Below are positions 45,197 to 55,492 of a DNA stretch of 64,000 nucleotides, in pieces. A program made the position numbers and the translations under genes. The notes below the pieces were generated by a model, which was not told the origin of the DNA, did not search any database, and saw nothing but the letters and a program-made list of their open reading frames with translations. Origin of the DNA: Taenia hydatigena (lineage: Eukaryota; Platyhelminthes; Cestoda; Cyclophyllidea; Taeniidae); contig JADWOT020000004.1 in assembly GCA_036345935.2 (NCBI GenBank), positions 6,916,168-6,980,167 of the forward strand, written 5' to 3'. Numbering within the stretch: position 1 is the first letter of the stretch; each line of letters opens with the position of its first letter.

Positions 45197-45557
45197 TCAA
45201 GTCAATGAGCACACCAAAAAAGCCAGCAGCACCGCAATAAAAAAGAAGGCATTACAACACATGAACGGCCGAGTATTACACCACTCGACACTGTCGAAAC
45301 AAGTCAATGTGCTATTGGGTGGCATCTCGTCCACACGCCCCACCGCAATGGTAGAGCGTCTGCACTCAAGGGCCATTGAAGGATGAACAAAAGTAGTAGT
45401 CAATGCAGGCAAGCTTCAATCCACCCCTTATGATCCGTGAGCAGGAACACATACGATCGCAATTTACTTCAGCGCAAACCGCCCCCCTCCCCCTTCCCCT
45501 CCTCCAAGCACCGATCGCCCATCGCATCGCGAACGCAATCACATCAAGAGCAGCCAC
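45197..45557 (-). pseudogene. Cys-rich frame, copy D (frameshifted)
   Basis: Two frames: 45366-45557 (A-V-C-A-E-V-N-C-D-R-M-C-S-C to C-I-D-Y) and 45197-45412 (M-A-L-E-C-R-R, T-L-T-C-F-D-S-V-E-W-C-N). A 2-nt deletion after C-I-D-Y relative to A splits them. The second ends with a clear hydrophobic tail (F-F-F-I-A-V-L-L-A-F-L-V-C-S-L) and stop, which suggests the family has a C-terminal membrane or lipid-anchor segment. Confidence 0.45.
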
Positions 45558-45917
45558 ACAACACTCCAGGCAGCTCCGACTCCAATACTGCCTGCTTGCA
45601 AAATATTCATACCTCCGTTATCCAACAGTCCTGAGCAGGCAGTCAATATTACAAAACGACTACGCGTAATGAATCCACTGGCGCATCCAGTCACCACCTG
45701 TATCACATGCACACGGCATCCCTAACGTCCTGCCTTACACCGATCGCCCACACCTACACCTTGTCAAACAAGCACCGACTACCTCACTTCCATGCGATTA
45801 CATCACAGTGCACATTGATAAACCCAACACAGCCCCTCATCCCCCCACCCCCCACCCCCCAACCTCCTCATACGTCTTGCATACCACAATTCCATCCGCG
45901 TGCAGCCATCAAAGCAT

Positions 45918-46025
45918 CTGGGCAGTGGAGGTGGCCATCCACTTTTCCCTTGAAACAGACTGACACCAACACCTATTCGTCATGACAGACTTCCCACGTC
46001 CACTCGATACCGTGCAAGGTGCGAT
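45918..46025 (-). pseudogene. 108-nt Cys exon, copy D (splice sites lost)
   Basis: Frame I-A-P-C-T-V-S-S-G-R-G-K-S-V-M-T-N-R-C-W-C is open and closely related to A and E, but the acceptor AG reads AC and the donor GT reads AT. Confidence 0.45.
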
Positions 46026-46165
46026 GTCCACTGTACTTTTGAAGGCGAATTGACCCTCAAGAATTGTACGAATGGAGGTAATTAAGATGAATAAGTGAAC
46101 GGCTACCACGAATCCACAGCTCAGGCATTAGTGTACGAGTAAATGGTAACGCAGGTTCGAGGAAG

Positions 46166-46723
46166 GTGAGCTGCGTCCTCACTAAATGCATGTTTAGGCG
46201 AATGTCAGGGATGCCTGAATGGAAATGCGCACAGGTGCAGCCCCACACAATGGTCCAGCACCTCCACCACCACCAGCAGCTAGAGCAGCCTTCGCAAGGT
46301 AAGAAAGAACCGACACCTCCACCCTACCAATTTCTGCACTTTTCGCCACAATCAGCTGTCTTCCCTTTCGCAACCTTTCGAGAGATCTAGGAATCTCCTC
46401 TTCCATCGCCTTGTCCAATTTATGGAATCCGACATCAGCTCTACACCTTTCGTCAACCTTCCCTCTCGATCAAATGTTATTGATTTAACCTCAGGACACT
46501 TGCAGGCCCTCTCTTGTATGGTCTCGTCTCTCCTACCGCAGCCATTGTCTGTTGCCATAGTGGTGAAACGTGCAGTGCCATTTGTGCCCTCAAAAGGCAT
46601 TATAGAGTGACCACTGATGGACAACGATGGCAATTGCTTCCTGAGAACCCAATACACAAATCCTCCACAGTAGGTCAAAACTGGCCGATGCATGACAAGT
46701 TGTAGGCACATTGTGGTAAGCAC
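46166..46723. other. Region open on both strands, unresolved
   Basis: Plus strand: 46166-46390 includes a good donor (CAAG|GTAAGA at 46299) after a His/Gln-rich stretch. Minus strand: 46352-46723 reads M-P-F-E-G-T-N-G-T-A-R-F, then I-T-F-D-R-E-G-R-L-T-K-G-V-E-L; 46194-46418 in another frame reads E-E-E-I-P-R-S-L-E-R-L-R-K-G-R-Q and S-Y-L-A-K-A-A-L-A-A with a Gly run. The minus frames look more protein-like, and could be 3' exons of the gene at 48.1-50.5 kb. Confidence 0.25.
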
Positions 46724-48131
46724 AGGCTAGTCGTGAGCTTTCAACGCACAATGAACAGAGGAATGCAGTGGGGCCAAATTGAGGCAAAGAGGTCAACACG
46801 AGAAGGCAATCGAACTGCTTTTCAGTCCCAGGCAAGGCCAACCACACTTGGACAGAATTTGACGCCAAACGATAGATGCAAACAAATGGGATCCAAGAAG
46901 TGACAAAAGGAGTGTACTTTGCCAGTCTTAAGCTCTGAGTCAGAAGAGCGCAATGCTACTGCGTCACCACTTCCATCTGAATTTCGTGCGCGTATAGGAA
47001 GAAGAGAATGCCACATGCACTGGCCTTTCACCCTCCCCCTTCACATAAAACACATTCATCTTTGCCTTGTCACCCAAATCAATCCCTCAAGTGGTGAGCA
47101 CACATTCAACGTTCCGACGATTGCTCACTAACTCTCCCAGATCTGCTCATGAGCTAAACGCCCGCTCAGTGTCTACAGATGGGAAAAACTCATTAATAGC
47201 CACAAGAGACTTGACAACTGCGTTGGAGTCGACTGAATTAGTGATGCTTACGCACACCTTGAACAAATCAACCCCTTCCATCCTCAAGCATATTAACACC
47301 TCTACACTTCAACCACATGCCTCACCAATGCAGACGCTGTGCACGTAAGCTCGAAGGCAACTCTTAAGGCACTCTCAAAACAAGCGACTAATCCAAGAGC
47401 ACTGCCAGAATATTTAATACGAGATTCACCTAATGACTTGATCAGAAAAATCGGTACAGCATCGAGCAGGTAAAACCAAGTTGTTGAGTTGAATACACAA
47501 GTCAGGAGTGAACGAAGAAAATGAACCGATGAAGAACAAATGATAGATGGCTATGTGAACACGGGATACAAATTGATATGAAGTGGCTGAGTACTTTGTA
47601 TTATGAGTGGGCAAATAGGAGAACGATAAAAGCTTACAAATGTAGGTGAAATAGGACGACAGGCATAACTAGGAACTCAGCTACTCTCGCCCCCAATTCC
47701 ATGGCAATGGCCTGGACTCGATTAAGGCTCCTTCCCTATTTCTGCCAGCCTCACTTCCTGTACCACCGAGGCAGTCCCAATGGCGGCAGTTGAGGCGACA
47801 TGTTTGCGGTAGGCTGCATCCAGTCCCTCCGACACCTAGCCGTGCGTAGCCTGCAGTGATGCGTTAGACGACAACGCCAATTCTCCACGTACCACAGACT
47901 CCACCACCACTGCTTCTCCGTCATCCTCCACCGATGCATCTGTGTCTGCACCTCCGCCTCACTTGACCTTTATATTGGTCGCTATAATGTAGAAAAGACA
48001 CCTGCTTCAGTAGTACACATTGTAAGGCCGGTCTTCTCTAATCTCCCCACAATCTCGTGCATGCGCCTTCTCATAAGCAAGTATTGCAGTAGTGAAGAAT
48101 GGTCTCGAATTGCCTTCTTAAGAATTTTCTC

Positions 48132-48398
48132 TCAAACATCCCCCAGTTGCACCGAAATCCCATCGAGTAGACAGTTCGAAGGCATCACCAACGTTCGGTC
48201 TTTGTAAGCGAACAATTCATTGTCAACAACTGCATCTGCATTCCACCACAAATATGAACGAAGCATAGTCTTTTCGAGATAGAGTGGTGTGCATTCCAGA
48301 CCCGTGAGAGGACCGTTTAGGAGAAAACAATGATGCAATTTTCCATCCCCAGCAATCACAGCTTTTCTCTCACTTAGTCGCTCAGCCAGAGAATCGCC
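48132..48398 (-). CDS. Terminal-exon-like block of an unrecognised gene
   Basis: The acceptor has a clear pyrimidine tract ending CCCTGTAG. One frame of 88 codons follows: G-D-S-L-A-E-R-L-S-E-R-K-A-V-I-A-G-D-G-K, then H-H-C-F-L-L-N-G-P-L-T-G-L-E-C, L-Y-L-E-K-T-M-L-R-S-Y-L-W-W, V-V-D-N-E-L-F-A-Y-K-D-R-T-L and TGA. Mixed hydrophobic and charged pattern with little low complexity makes this one of the most gene-like frames in the window. No family recognised. The preceding block (48455-48542) does not join in the same phase, so an intermediate splice choice is missing. Confidence 0.45.
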   Translation of the reverse strand, partial: GDSLAERLSERKAVIAGDGKLHHCFLLNGPLTGLECTPLYLEKTMLRSYLWWNADAVVDNELFAYKDRTLVMPSNCLLDGISVQLGDV

Positions 48399-48454
48399 CT
48401 ACAGGGACGTGAAGGAGATGCAGGAGCAACAAATACATGGCTCATCAATCCTAC

Positions 48455-48542
48455 CTTCTGGCATGCGAATGGCAGTCATGTGCTCAGCATCCATCATCAC
48501 CACCACAACCACTTCGATGATGGCGTAGGGGTGATTAACCAA
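48455..48542 (-). other. Exon-like block, A-I-I-E-V-V-V-V-V motif
   Basis: Reads L-V-N-H-P-Y-A-I-I-E-V-V-V-V-V-M-M-D-A-E-H-M up to R-M-P-E, with GAAG|GTAGGA donor; a CGACAG acceptor is possible at its start. Upstream on the same strand, 48600-48720 has an open frame with R-L-L-D-D-A-L-D-D-R-C-M-D-V-M-V-S. Without splicing the frame runs on to a TAG at the next acceptor. Confidence 0.35.
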
Positions 48543-49247
48543 CTGTCGCATCGTTGTTCACACGTCAGTCTCGCATGACATCAGCCAAAAGAGGTATGCC
48601 ACATCCCCATCGCCTTCAACCAGAGGATAGCAGCCGTCAAAGCGGCAGCAGCAGACACCATCACATCCATACAACGATCATCCAATGCATCATCAAGCAG
48701 CCTAAGACTTGGTAACAGCAAAACCGCAGGTGATAAGCGAATAAATATTCCCCCACTTTAACCACTCAAGCTTATTATAGGCATTTAAAAACGACGCAAG
48801 ACAGTTTGCATAGGGTTGACTAATTTTAGTAGCAGGTTATATCACAACCGCGGCACAAAGTCAGAACGAGTGAAACTCAAAGTTATCAATCGAGAACTTC
48901 GACATCCTGACTATTTAAGTCACCCGATTGGGTTGTCTAAACACGAGTTCGTTGTACGATACGATCGTCCATATTCGACAATCAGGCACCATTCCCGATA
49001 TACTAGAGTCTTAGTCAACAAGGCCCACTAATTTTGCCAAAGAGTAACTCATGCGCAGTGAAATCCAAAACTGCATCAAGGCAACAGCCAACTGGTAAAA
49101 ATCTTCAGCAGCTTTCGGCTAACTTAAAGAAAGCAAGAAAATCAAATGCCTAGATTAGATTTACCATCAATACATGGTGTAGGAAGAGAAACTTGCACTC
49201 TGGACAACGCAAGTCTCAAACCCCCTTTTCTTCCCTCCTGCAAGGCA

Positions 49248-49750
49248 TCAACGAACAGCGAGAACCACATGTTCGTCAGGTTTCGCCACTTCCACAGTCC
49301 GTGCAACCAAATCCATAACTTCACAGACAGGCAACGAGGAAGTAGCGATAGTAGCAGAACCATCAGCTAATGTGATTTCACTTTCAGATGTAGCAACAAC
49401 TGACCATTCATTAACGGTGGCATGAACCCGCGCCACTTCAAACAAAAAGAGTGCACAGAAGCAGAGGGTTAACGGGTAAGAGTTATCACTGCAGCGAGGA
49501 ATTTGATGGGCTGTACATACAACAAGAGAGGCAACGTCAAAGACACACTGGTCGTAAACCTTTATACTCCGTCTGCGTAGATGATGAGTACCATACAGGC
49601 AGAGGAGACTGAGCTGTCGAGGAGACCGCCAGCGATCTCCGGCTTCGTGGTCGCGATGATAGTGCTGCAGCACGAGGCTGAAGGTGGTTGAGGGCTGTAG
49701 GTTCAGCAATTGGCTGTTGATCATTGCCTTTGCCTTATCGCATTCCTTGT
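49248..49750 (-). CDS. Long exon-like block of an unrecognised gene
   Basis: TTTTCTTACAG acceptor, then a continuous frame from D-K-E-C-D-K-A-K-A-M-I-N-S-Q-L-L-N to H-V-V-L-A-V-R and TGA. 49436-49591 could be a 156-nt phase-neutral intron (GTACTC donor, GTTTGAAG acceptor); removing it joins L-L-C-L-Y to V-A-R-V-H-A-T-V-N-E-W-S. The last part (E-I-T-L-A-D-G-S-A-T-I and V-M-D-L-V-A-R-T-V-E-V) has an alternating beta-strand-like pattern. No family can be named. Probably the same gene as 48.1 and 50.3 kb. Confidence 0.4.
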
Positions 49751-50292
49751 CTGTAAGAAAAGTAAGGTCATGGTGAAGTAGAAGCGAATGGCAAAAATAC
49801 AACGAGAACACAAGAAAGAAGTGAAATGAATCATGATGCAAAAAAGAATAAGTCACAGGGGCTTTAAAGAACAAAAAACACTACAATCCTACGTGTTGCA
49901 TCGGCTCGCTTCCGTTTGGGTCAAGAAATACCCACCATCGAAAACGCGTCTGAAAAAACGAATTTATACAGCACACTACAGAAGAGATGACTAGCTCACG
50001 CAACAAGACTTCACCCACCTTTATTACAACAGCTTTACCACAGCCCAGGTGCCTCATTATTCAATCGACATCAAAAAATTGTTCACAAAAAGATAAGTGC
50101 ATTTCCTTACCAAAAATGATCCCACGCCTACCTTACTACCTTATATTCAGCCAATTATTACAAACCGATAAGAAACTAACAATACATGGTTGGCGTCGAG
50201 CCTATTTAAAAAAGTAAGGACACCAAATGTGTTGCGTTGGTGCGGGGGGAGGGGGGCAAACACTTACTGTAGCTACTACTGGGTGACAGTCA

Positions 50293-50537
50293 TCAAAGCA
50301 TCAGCGGCACCCACGACTCATCAAGGAGATGAGAAAGGGGTCGAGTAGTTGACACCCGTAGTTTCACCGATGAAACAGCCTTTTGATTGTTCGTCTCTAC
50401 GCACGTACTCGCTGCCATGAGACTGTGGTTCGCTGCCCCATGCAAGGAGCGCCGAATGAAGTGCACGCTGTCAATATGGACGACGAAGAAGCGCAGACTC
50501 CATCGTACAGAGTAGACGTCCTCATCAACCTCTGCAG
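50293..50537 (-). CDS. Exon-like block of an unrecognised gene
   Basis: CTCCGTTTCTCAG acceptor, then 80 codons: A-E-V-D-E-D-V-Y-S-V-R-W-S-L-R-F-F-V-V-H, then S-V-H-F-I-R-R-S-L-H-G-A-A-N-H and L-S-H-L-L-D-E-S-W-V, stop TGA. A GTAAGT donor lies about 35 nt past the stop, so the real exon may use another frame near its end or end earlier. Upstream to 52.5 kb I see no further exon. Confidence 0.35.
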
Positions 50538-52490
50538 CTGAGAAACGGAGAGCGAAGGCCTTTCAAGAGGACGAAAAAAGTGTCCTTATGAAGAAATTCT
50601 TCCAACTCTATTTTAGCTTTGACCGACTGCACGAGATTTACCTACACCAAGATGAAATCCCTACAATAAAAAGCTCAAATCAGATAGCAGAGCGAAAATA
50701 CAGCACAAGCTGACGCTTCGGCACTTTGAAGACTAAATCATAATGCATCCTTTCTAACCCCCACAATAGAATATTTTCATTAGTGTTTGTTTTAGAGCCA
50801 TCAGGAGAAAATAAATTTCTGGATTTATTAGCCAAAGTCAGCACGTGAGTGCTTGCGCTTACTTTTCATCAAAGTCAACAACAGTTATCTGGACTGAATC
50901 ATAGGTAAGGAGGCATCGCGAGCCATTTTCTTGTAAGCGAACCCTCACGTTTGACTGATAGAATTACTAAAAATTCACATTTTTGAATCCGCTGATGCAA
51001 TAGAGGCCAAATCAAGACACAGAGAACTACATTCCACAATTGTTGCATCATCTATCAGTTCTTCCCAACATATTTCCTAGTTTCAACTTTATGGCCTTTT
51101 ACAACAATTGTTGTAGAACCTCAAACGCTACCTTAGAATCGTCTGGAATGGTTCGACAAGTTACTTCATGCACACAAATGAGACGCGTAACCAACAAGAA
51201 AATCCGAACCCTCACCATTTGTCTTAATTTGAAAGGAACTTGCACCCGCAAAAGTAAGCAAACTTAACCATATTGCAACAAGTCACCTAAGCCAAGAAGG
51301 ACAATGTCGATACTAGTATTAGATTAAAGCAGACAAAAGAATTCCAGCATGCCATTACAGGCAATGCAGAAACTATGAATGCAGCAAGCCTAGAAACCCT
51401 AACCACACTTTCACGTCAGGCTATGCTTCTAGACATACACAAAGTGAACAAATAAAACACGCTTTATAATGGATAATCACACATCCGCTTCCTTTAAAGA
51501 AAAGTGCAAGCCGTGAACAGCAACAACAATCTTAGCAAACCCCAAATTTTCATGTATACCGCCGGGTATATGCAAAGGCTATTCGCTATGCAAAAAGCCA
51601 ACTTTAGCAATAGCTATTGATATCAGCCCTAAGATTGCAGCTAATCAAAATTTTGGATAGAATTACATTGGCTTGGAAGAAATGCCAGCTGTGCTTAGGC
51701 ATATTTTAGCAAAAACCATTGTTAGCATTAAATGCATGTTTCTTCACCCTAGCCTTTTCAGCTGTTGATACAGACAAATTTTGTGTTACAAGAGGGTTCA
51801 GAAAGCAAATGAAGGAAGTCAGTTAATTCATCCATTGGTAGAGCTACTAAAATTTACGCAGATTAACTGTGCTAGTGATTATACGGTAGTGCGTCAAAGT
51901 GATGTTAATGATTGCTCGAATACAACAATGATTAGTAATAAATTATGCACAAAGGGATGTACCTTTTTGTGTAAATATGCCACTCGTGTTCGAATGCATC
52001 GCTAAGATCGGTATTATCACGGCTCGGGGTACGAGTGTTTCATGGTTAGCCTATGGTCCCTTGCAGGGAGCCACTTGTTATCCGTCTAGTTTGTCGCGTG
52101 GATTTATCAGGTACTTCGGAAACTGATATTACTATTCGCATTGAATGGTTTGTTATTTTTATAGCACTGACATATTAATGGAGCTTGATTTGTGGAAGAA
52201 GTTGAGAGTCCACTAAGTTGTTGAATTATTTCCAGTCGTTTTGGAAAGCGCTTATGCATACACATATACTCATTCGATTCTGTACGCGCCTACACGCTAA
52301 GCTAATCGCGAAGGAAAAGATTACGTTACTGTTGGATATTATGCGGAATTGCGGCATTTTTTATGCTACGAAGTGGTTTAAGCGATTTATTTAGACTGTT
52401 GTGGTAGTTTTAAATGGTCTTTTTTTACTAACAGTAGATTTTGACAACTGCAGCATAATCTGCTGAATGCAGTTGGAGATGTGCCTATTA
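50538..52490. other. AT-rich stretch, nothing recognised
   Basis: Only short frames (for example 51040-51267 and 51781-52005, both +) without motifs, splice partners or second copies. Confidence 0.5.
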
Positions 52491-52574
52491 TTTGGCTTTT
52501 CTTCTTGTTAAGGACGTCGGAGACACTGAATTCGATGGAAACTTGCTTCCCTCGGTGAAGCGTCTGTTATAAGT

Positions 52575-52741
52575 ATGGAGGCACTATCGGCTAACACTAA
52601 ATATGAATCCCGCCTTTGCCATTACTTCGAACGTTGCTCAGGTGAGAATGAATCTCAATTTACGAATTGTCATCATTCCCTTTTATGTGTTAATGTTTTT
52701 AATGCACGCGTTTTTTGATAAGTATTTCCCTTTTGCCACAG
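52575..52741 (+). other. N-x-AFA exon and 100-nt intron, copy E
   Basis: Exon 52575-52641, GTGAGA donor, TTTTGCCACAG acceptor at 52741; downstream exon I-A-K-S-F-H-N-W-C-I-A-E-V runs into the gap. One nucleotide longer intron than in A. Confidence 0.45.
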
Positions 52742-52782
52742 ATCGCCAAATCTTTTCATAATTGGTGCATAGCAGAAGTTGG

Positions 52783-53656
52783 NNNNNNNNNNNNNNNNNN
52801 NNNNNNNNNNNNNNNNNNNNNNNNNNNNNNNNNNNNNNNNNNNNNNNNNNNNNNNNNNNNNNNNNNNNNNNNNNNNNNNNNNNNNNNNNNNNNNNNNNNN
52901 NNNNNNNNNNNNNNNNNNNNNNNNNNNNNNNNNNNNNNNNNNNNNNNNNNNNNNNNNNNNNNNNNNNNNNNNNNNNNNNNNNNNNNNNNNNNNNNNNNNN
53001 NNNNNNNNNNNNNNNNNNNNNNNNNNNNNNNNNNNNNNNNNNNNNNNNNNNNNNNNNNNNNNNNNNNNNNNNNNNNNNNNNNNNNNNNNNNNNNNNNNNN
53101 NNNNNNNNNNNNNNNNNNNNNNNNNNNNNNNNNNNNNNNNNNNNNNNNNNNNNNNNNNNNNNNNNNNNNNNNNNNNNNNNNNNNNNNNNNNNNNNNNNNN
53201 NNNNNNNNNNNNNNNNNNNNNNNNNNNNNNNNNNNNNNNNNNNNNNNNNNNNNNNNNNNNNNNNNNNNNNNNNNNNNNNNNNNNNNNNNNNNNNNNNNNN
53301 NNNNNNNNNNNNNNNNNNNNNNNNNNNNNNNNNNNNNNNNNNNNNNNNNNNNNNNNNNNNNNNNNNNNNNNNNNNNNNNNNNNNNNNNNNNNNNNNNNNN
53401 NNNNNNNNNNNNNNNNNNNNNNNNNNNNNNNNNNNNNNNNNNNNNNNNNNNNNNNNNNNNNNNNNNNNNNNNNNNNNNNNNNNNNNNNNNNNNNNNNNNN
53501 NNNNNNNNNNNNNNNNNNNNNNNNNNNNNNNNNNNNNNNNNNNNNNNNNNNNNNNNNNNNNNNNNNNNNNNNNNNNNNNNNNNNNNNNNNNNNNNNNNNN
53601 NNNNNNNNNNNNNNNNNNNNNNNNNNNNNNNNNNNNNNNNNNNNNNNNNNNNNNNN
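52783..53656. other. Assembly gap (874 N)
   Basis: Unresolved bases. Its two edges match A 19864 and A 19016 inverted, so the missing sequence should be a homologue of A 19017-19863 (847 bp). Any open frame crossing it is meaningless. Confidence 0.97.
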
Positions 53657-53725
53657 TAGTGCCGAGGTGGTGCGTGGGTGCGGAAGTAGATTTCGGTGGC
53701 ATCGGTTGACGTAGGTCACTGGTAG

Positions 53726-53833
53726 ATTGCACCTTGCACGGTATCGAGCGGACCTGGGAAGTCTGTCATGACGAATGGTTGTTTATGTATATCTGTTTCA
53801 AAGGAAAAGTGGGTCGCCACCTCCACTGTCCAG
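53726..53833 (+). other. 108-nt Cys exon, copy E
   Basis: GGTAG acceptor and CCAG|GTGTAT donor, phase 0 both ends; I-A-P-C-T-V-S-S-G-P-G-K-S-V-M-T-N-G-C-L then C-I-S-V-S-K-E-K-W. Without splicing it continues as Y-W-W-L-H-V-D-G-I-V-V-C-K-P-Y-E-E. Confidence 0.4.
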
Positions 53834-54258
53834 GTGTATTGGTGGTTGCATGTGGATGGAATTGTGGTATGCAAGCCGTATGAGGAGGTGGAGGGGGGGG
53901 GGATGAGGGGATGTGTTGGGTTTATCAGTTTGCACTGTGATGTGATTGCATGGAGGTGAAGCAGTGGGTGTTTGTTGTTTACCGTTTGGGAGTTGATGAC
54001 GAGGGGTATATGGTGGGTGTGAGGCAGGACGTTAGGGTTGCCGCATGCATGAGATGCAGGTGGTGACTGGATGTGCCAGTGGATTCTTTACGAGTAGCAG
54101 TTTTTATAATGTTGACTGTCTGGTGGAGTGTGGGCTTGGGACTGTCCTGTAGCGGAAGTGTGAGTATTTTGCGGAGAGTCAGCGTTGGAGTCGAAGTTGT
54201 CTGGGGTGGTGCGTGGCTGCTGTTGATGTGATTGCGTTTGTGATGCGATGGGTGATCG

Positions 54259-54717
54259 GTGTGTGGGGTGGCGATTTGCACTGAGGTAAATTGCAAGCGC
54301 ATGTACTCCTGCCCACTGGCCATAGGGAGTGAGACGGAGCCCGTCTGCATTGACTACGCTGCTGGTGCTCATCTTCCTATGGCCCTTGAGTGCAGGTGCT
54401 CTACCACTGTGATGGAACGCGTAGACGAGATGTCACCCAATAGCATATTGACTTGTTTTGACAGCGTTGCTTGGTGTAATATTCGACCTTCCATGTTTTG
54501 CAATGCCCTTTTTAATTGGGCTGCTGTTGGCTTTTTTAGTATGCTCATTGATTTGATGAGATTGTGGGGATGGCTGATGATGATGGGTCTATTTTTAACG
54601 ACATCACAGAGTCATCAGGCTGCCAACAACACTTATCTTCGGCGTCGGTGGCAATGGCAAGGGGAACATGGATGCTGTCGCCGACGGCTGTGGGGTCGCA
54701 GTTATTCGGCCGATTAA
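54259..54717 (+). CDS. Cys-rich frame with hydrophobic segment, copy E
   Basis: 152 codons; same Cys positions as A (A-I-C-T-E-V-N-C, M-Y-S-C-P-L, P-V-C-I-D-Y-A-A-G, L-E-C-R-C, L-T-C-F-D-S-V-A-W-C-N). The hydrophobic part reads N-W-A-A-V-G-F-F-S-M-L-I. C-terminal part differs from A after A-A-N-N-T-Y-L: the A terminal exon (M-L-Q-T-Y) is absent and the frame ends W-G-R-S-Y-S-A-D. Most differences from A are single conservative changes, so the two separated recently. Confidence 0.4.
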   Translation: MCGVAICTEVNCKRMYSCPLAIGSETEPVCIDYAAGAHLPMALECRCSTTVMERVDEMSPNSILTCFDSVAWCNIRPSMFCNALFNWAAVGFFSMLIDLMRLWGWLMMMGLFLTTSQSHQAANNTYLRRRWQWQGEHGCCRRRLWGRSYSAD

Positions 54718-55287
54718 AATTACCAAAAGTGTGGTCTGAGTGGCACGCGAGAGCGAAACAAGGTCGGACCTGTAATTTGGTAAGCATGTCAGATAAGTCG
54801 ATCAGATGCTATCATCTTCTTACAATGATTGGTTTTGCTCGTTTGTTAAACCTAAGATGGTTGGATGTTGCCGCTTTTGCCGCTATGACATGAGGTGGTG
54901 GCGATATGAAGTAGGTGTGGAGCAATTGGGAGTGTAGTTATGATGCTTTGATGTGTACGCATTATGACCTGTACGACCCATTGTCATATTCGACACGAGC
55001 TGTCGACGCGTATGCAGGGGGCATTTTTAATGACGTCTGCATGTGGGCGTTGCAGTGAGTGGACGACCACCTATTGCCGGAGTGTGATTAATTTATACGA
55101 GAAACGGCGATCTGCCACTTGATGGTAGCGAGTGTATTTCCGCTGTCTGAGACAAGTAGTTCCGCTTGCCTTTGCATGCTTGCAATGTGACAGTGGATTT
55201 TAGACTGATAGCCATATCAGAGCTTAATTACTGCAACTATAGTTGTGATGCCATACCGTCGACAGGAGTTTGACTAATCGCTTTTAG

Positions 55288-55492
55288 GCCAATGTTTCCT
55301 CTACTGGTGATGGACACGCGTGATGGTTGGCGAATTTCCTCCCTATCCCATACGGGATTGACTTACAGCATGGGAGATGAGGAGACTGACGACGCAGTAG
55401 CCTTACCGAGGAGAGCTCGGCGGATGGCGCTGGACGAGGCGAAGTGGGTTGTATTATGCGTTGGTGGATTGTTGAATGACGGATTTTGGTGA
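55288..55492 (+). CDS. Micro-exon module, copy E (splice sites intact)
   Basis: 19-nt candidate exon 55288-55306 between TCGCTTTTAG and GTGATG; second exon 55369-55492 after GACTTACAG. Product MGDEETDDAVALPRRARR, M-A-L-D-E-A-K-W-V-V-L-C-V-G-G-L-L-N-D-G-F-W, stop. Downstream a CTCTCGCCTTCAG acceptor (about 55593) precedes a short L-R-R-L-Q-Y-V-C-M-N-R frame also seen in B (L-R-K-L-Q-Y-L-C-V-N-W). Without splicing the frame from ATGTTTCCT is also open, so the micro-exon is not proven. Confidence 0.45.

Larger units (their letters stand above)
43790..46025 (+). repeat. Partial duplication copy D
   Basis: The micro-exon module (43790-44800) followed by the Cys-rich module (44990-46025), the same order and orientation as the right end of copy C and inverted relative to copy E. 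D and E share about 44300-44410 / 55080-55220, absent from B and C. Confidence 0.75.

Noticed and set aside
52673..53732. Long frames of 311-349 codons over the gap
   Set aside because: They consist almost entirely of unknown bases; only the edges are sequence.
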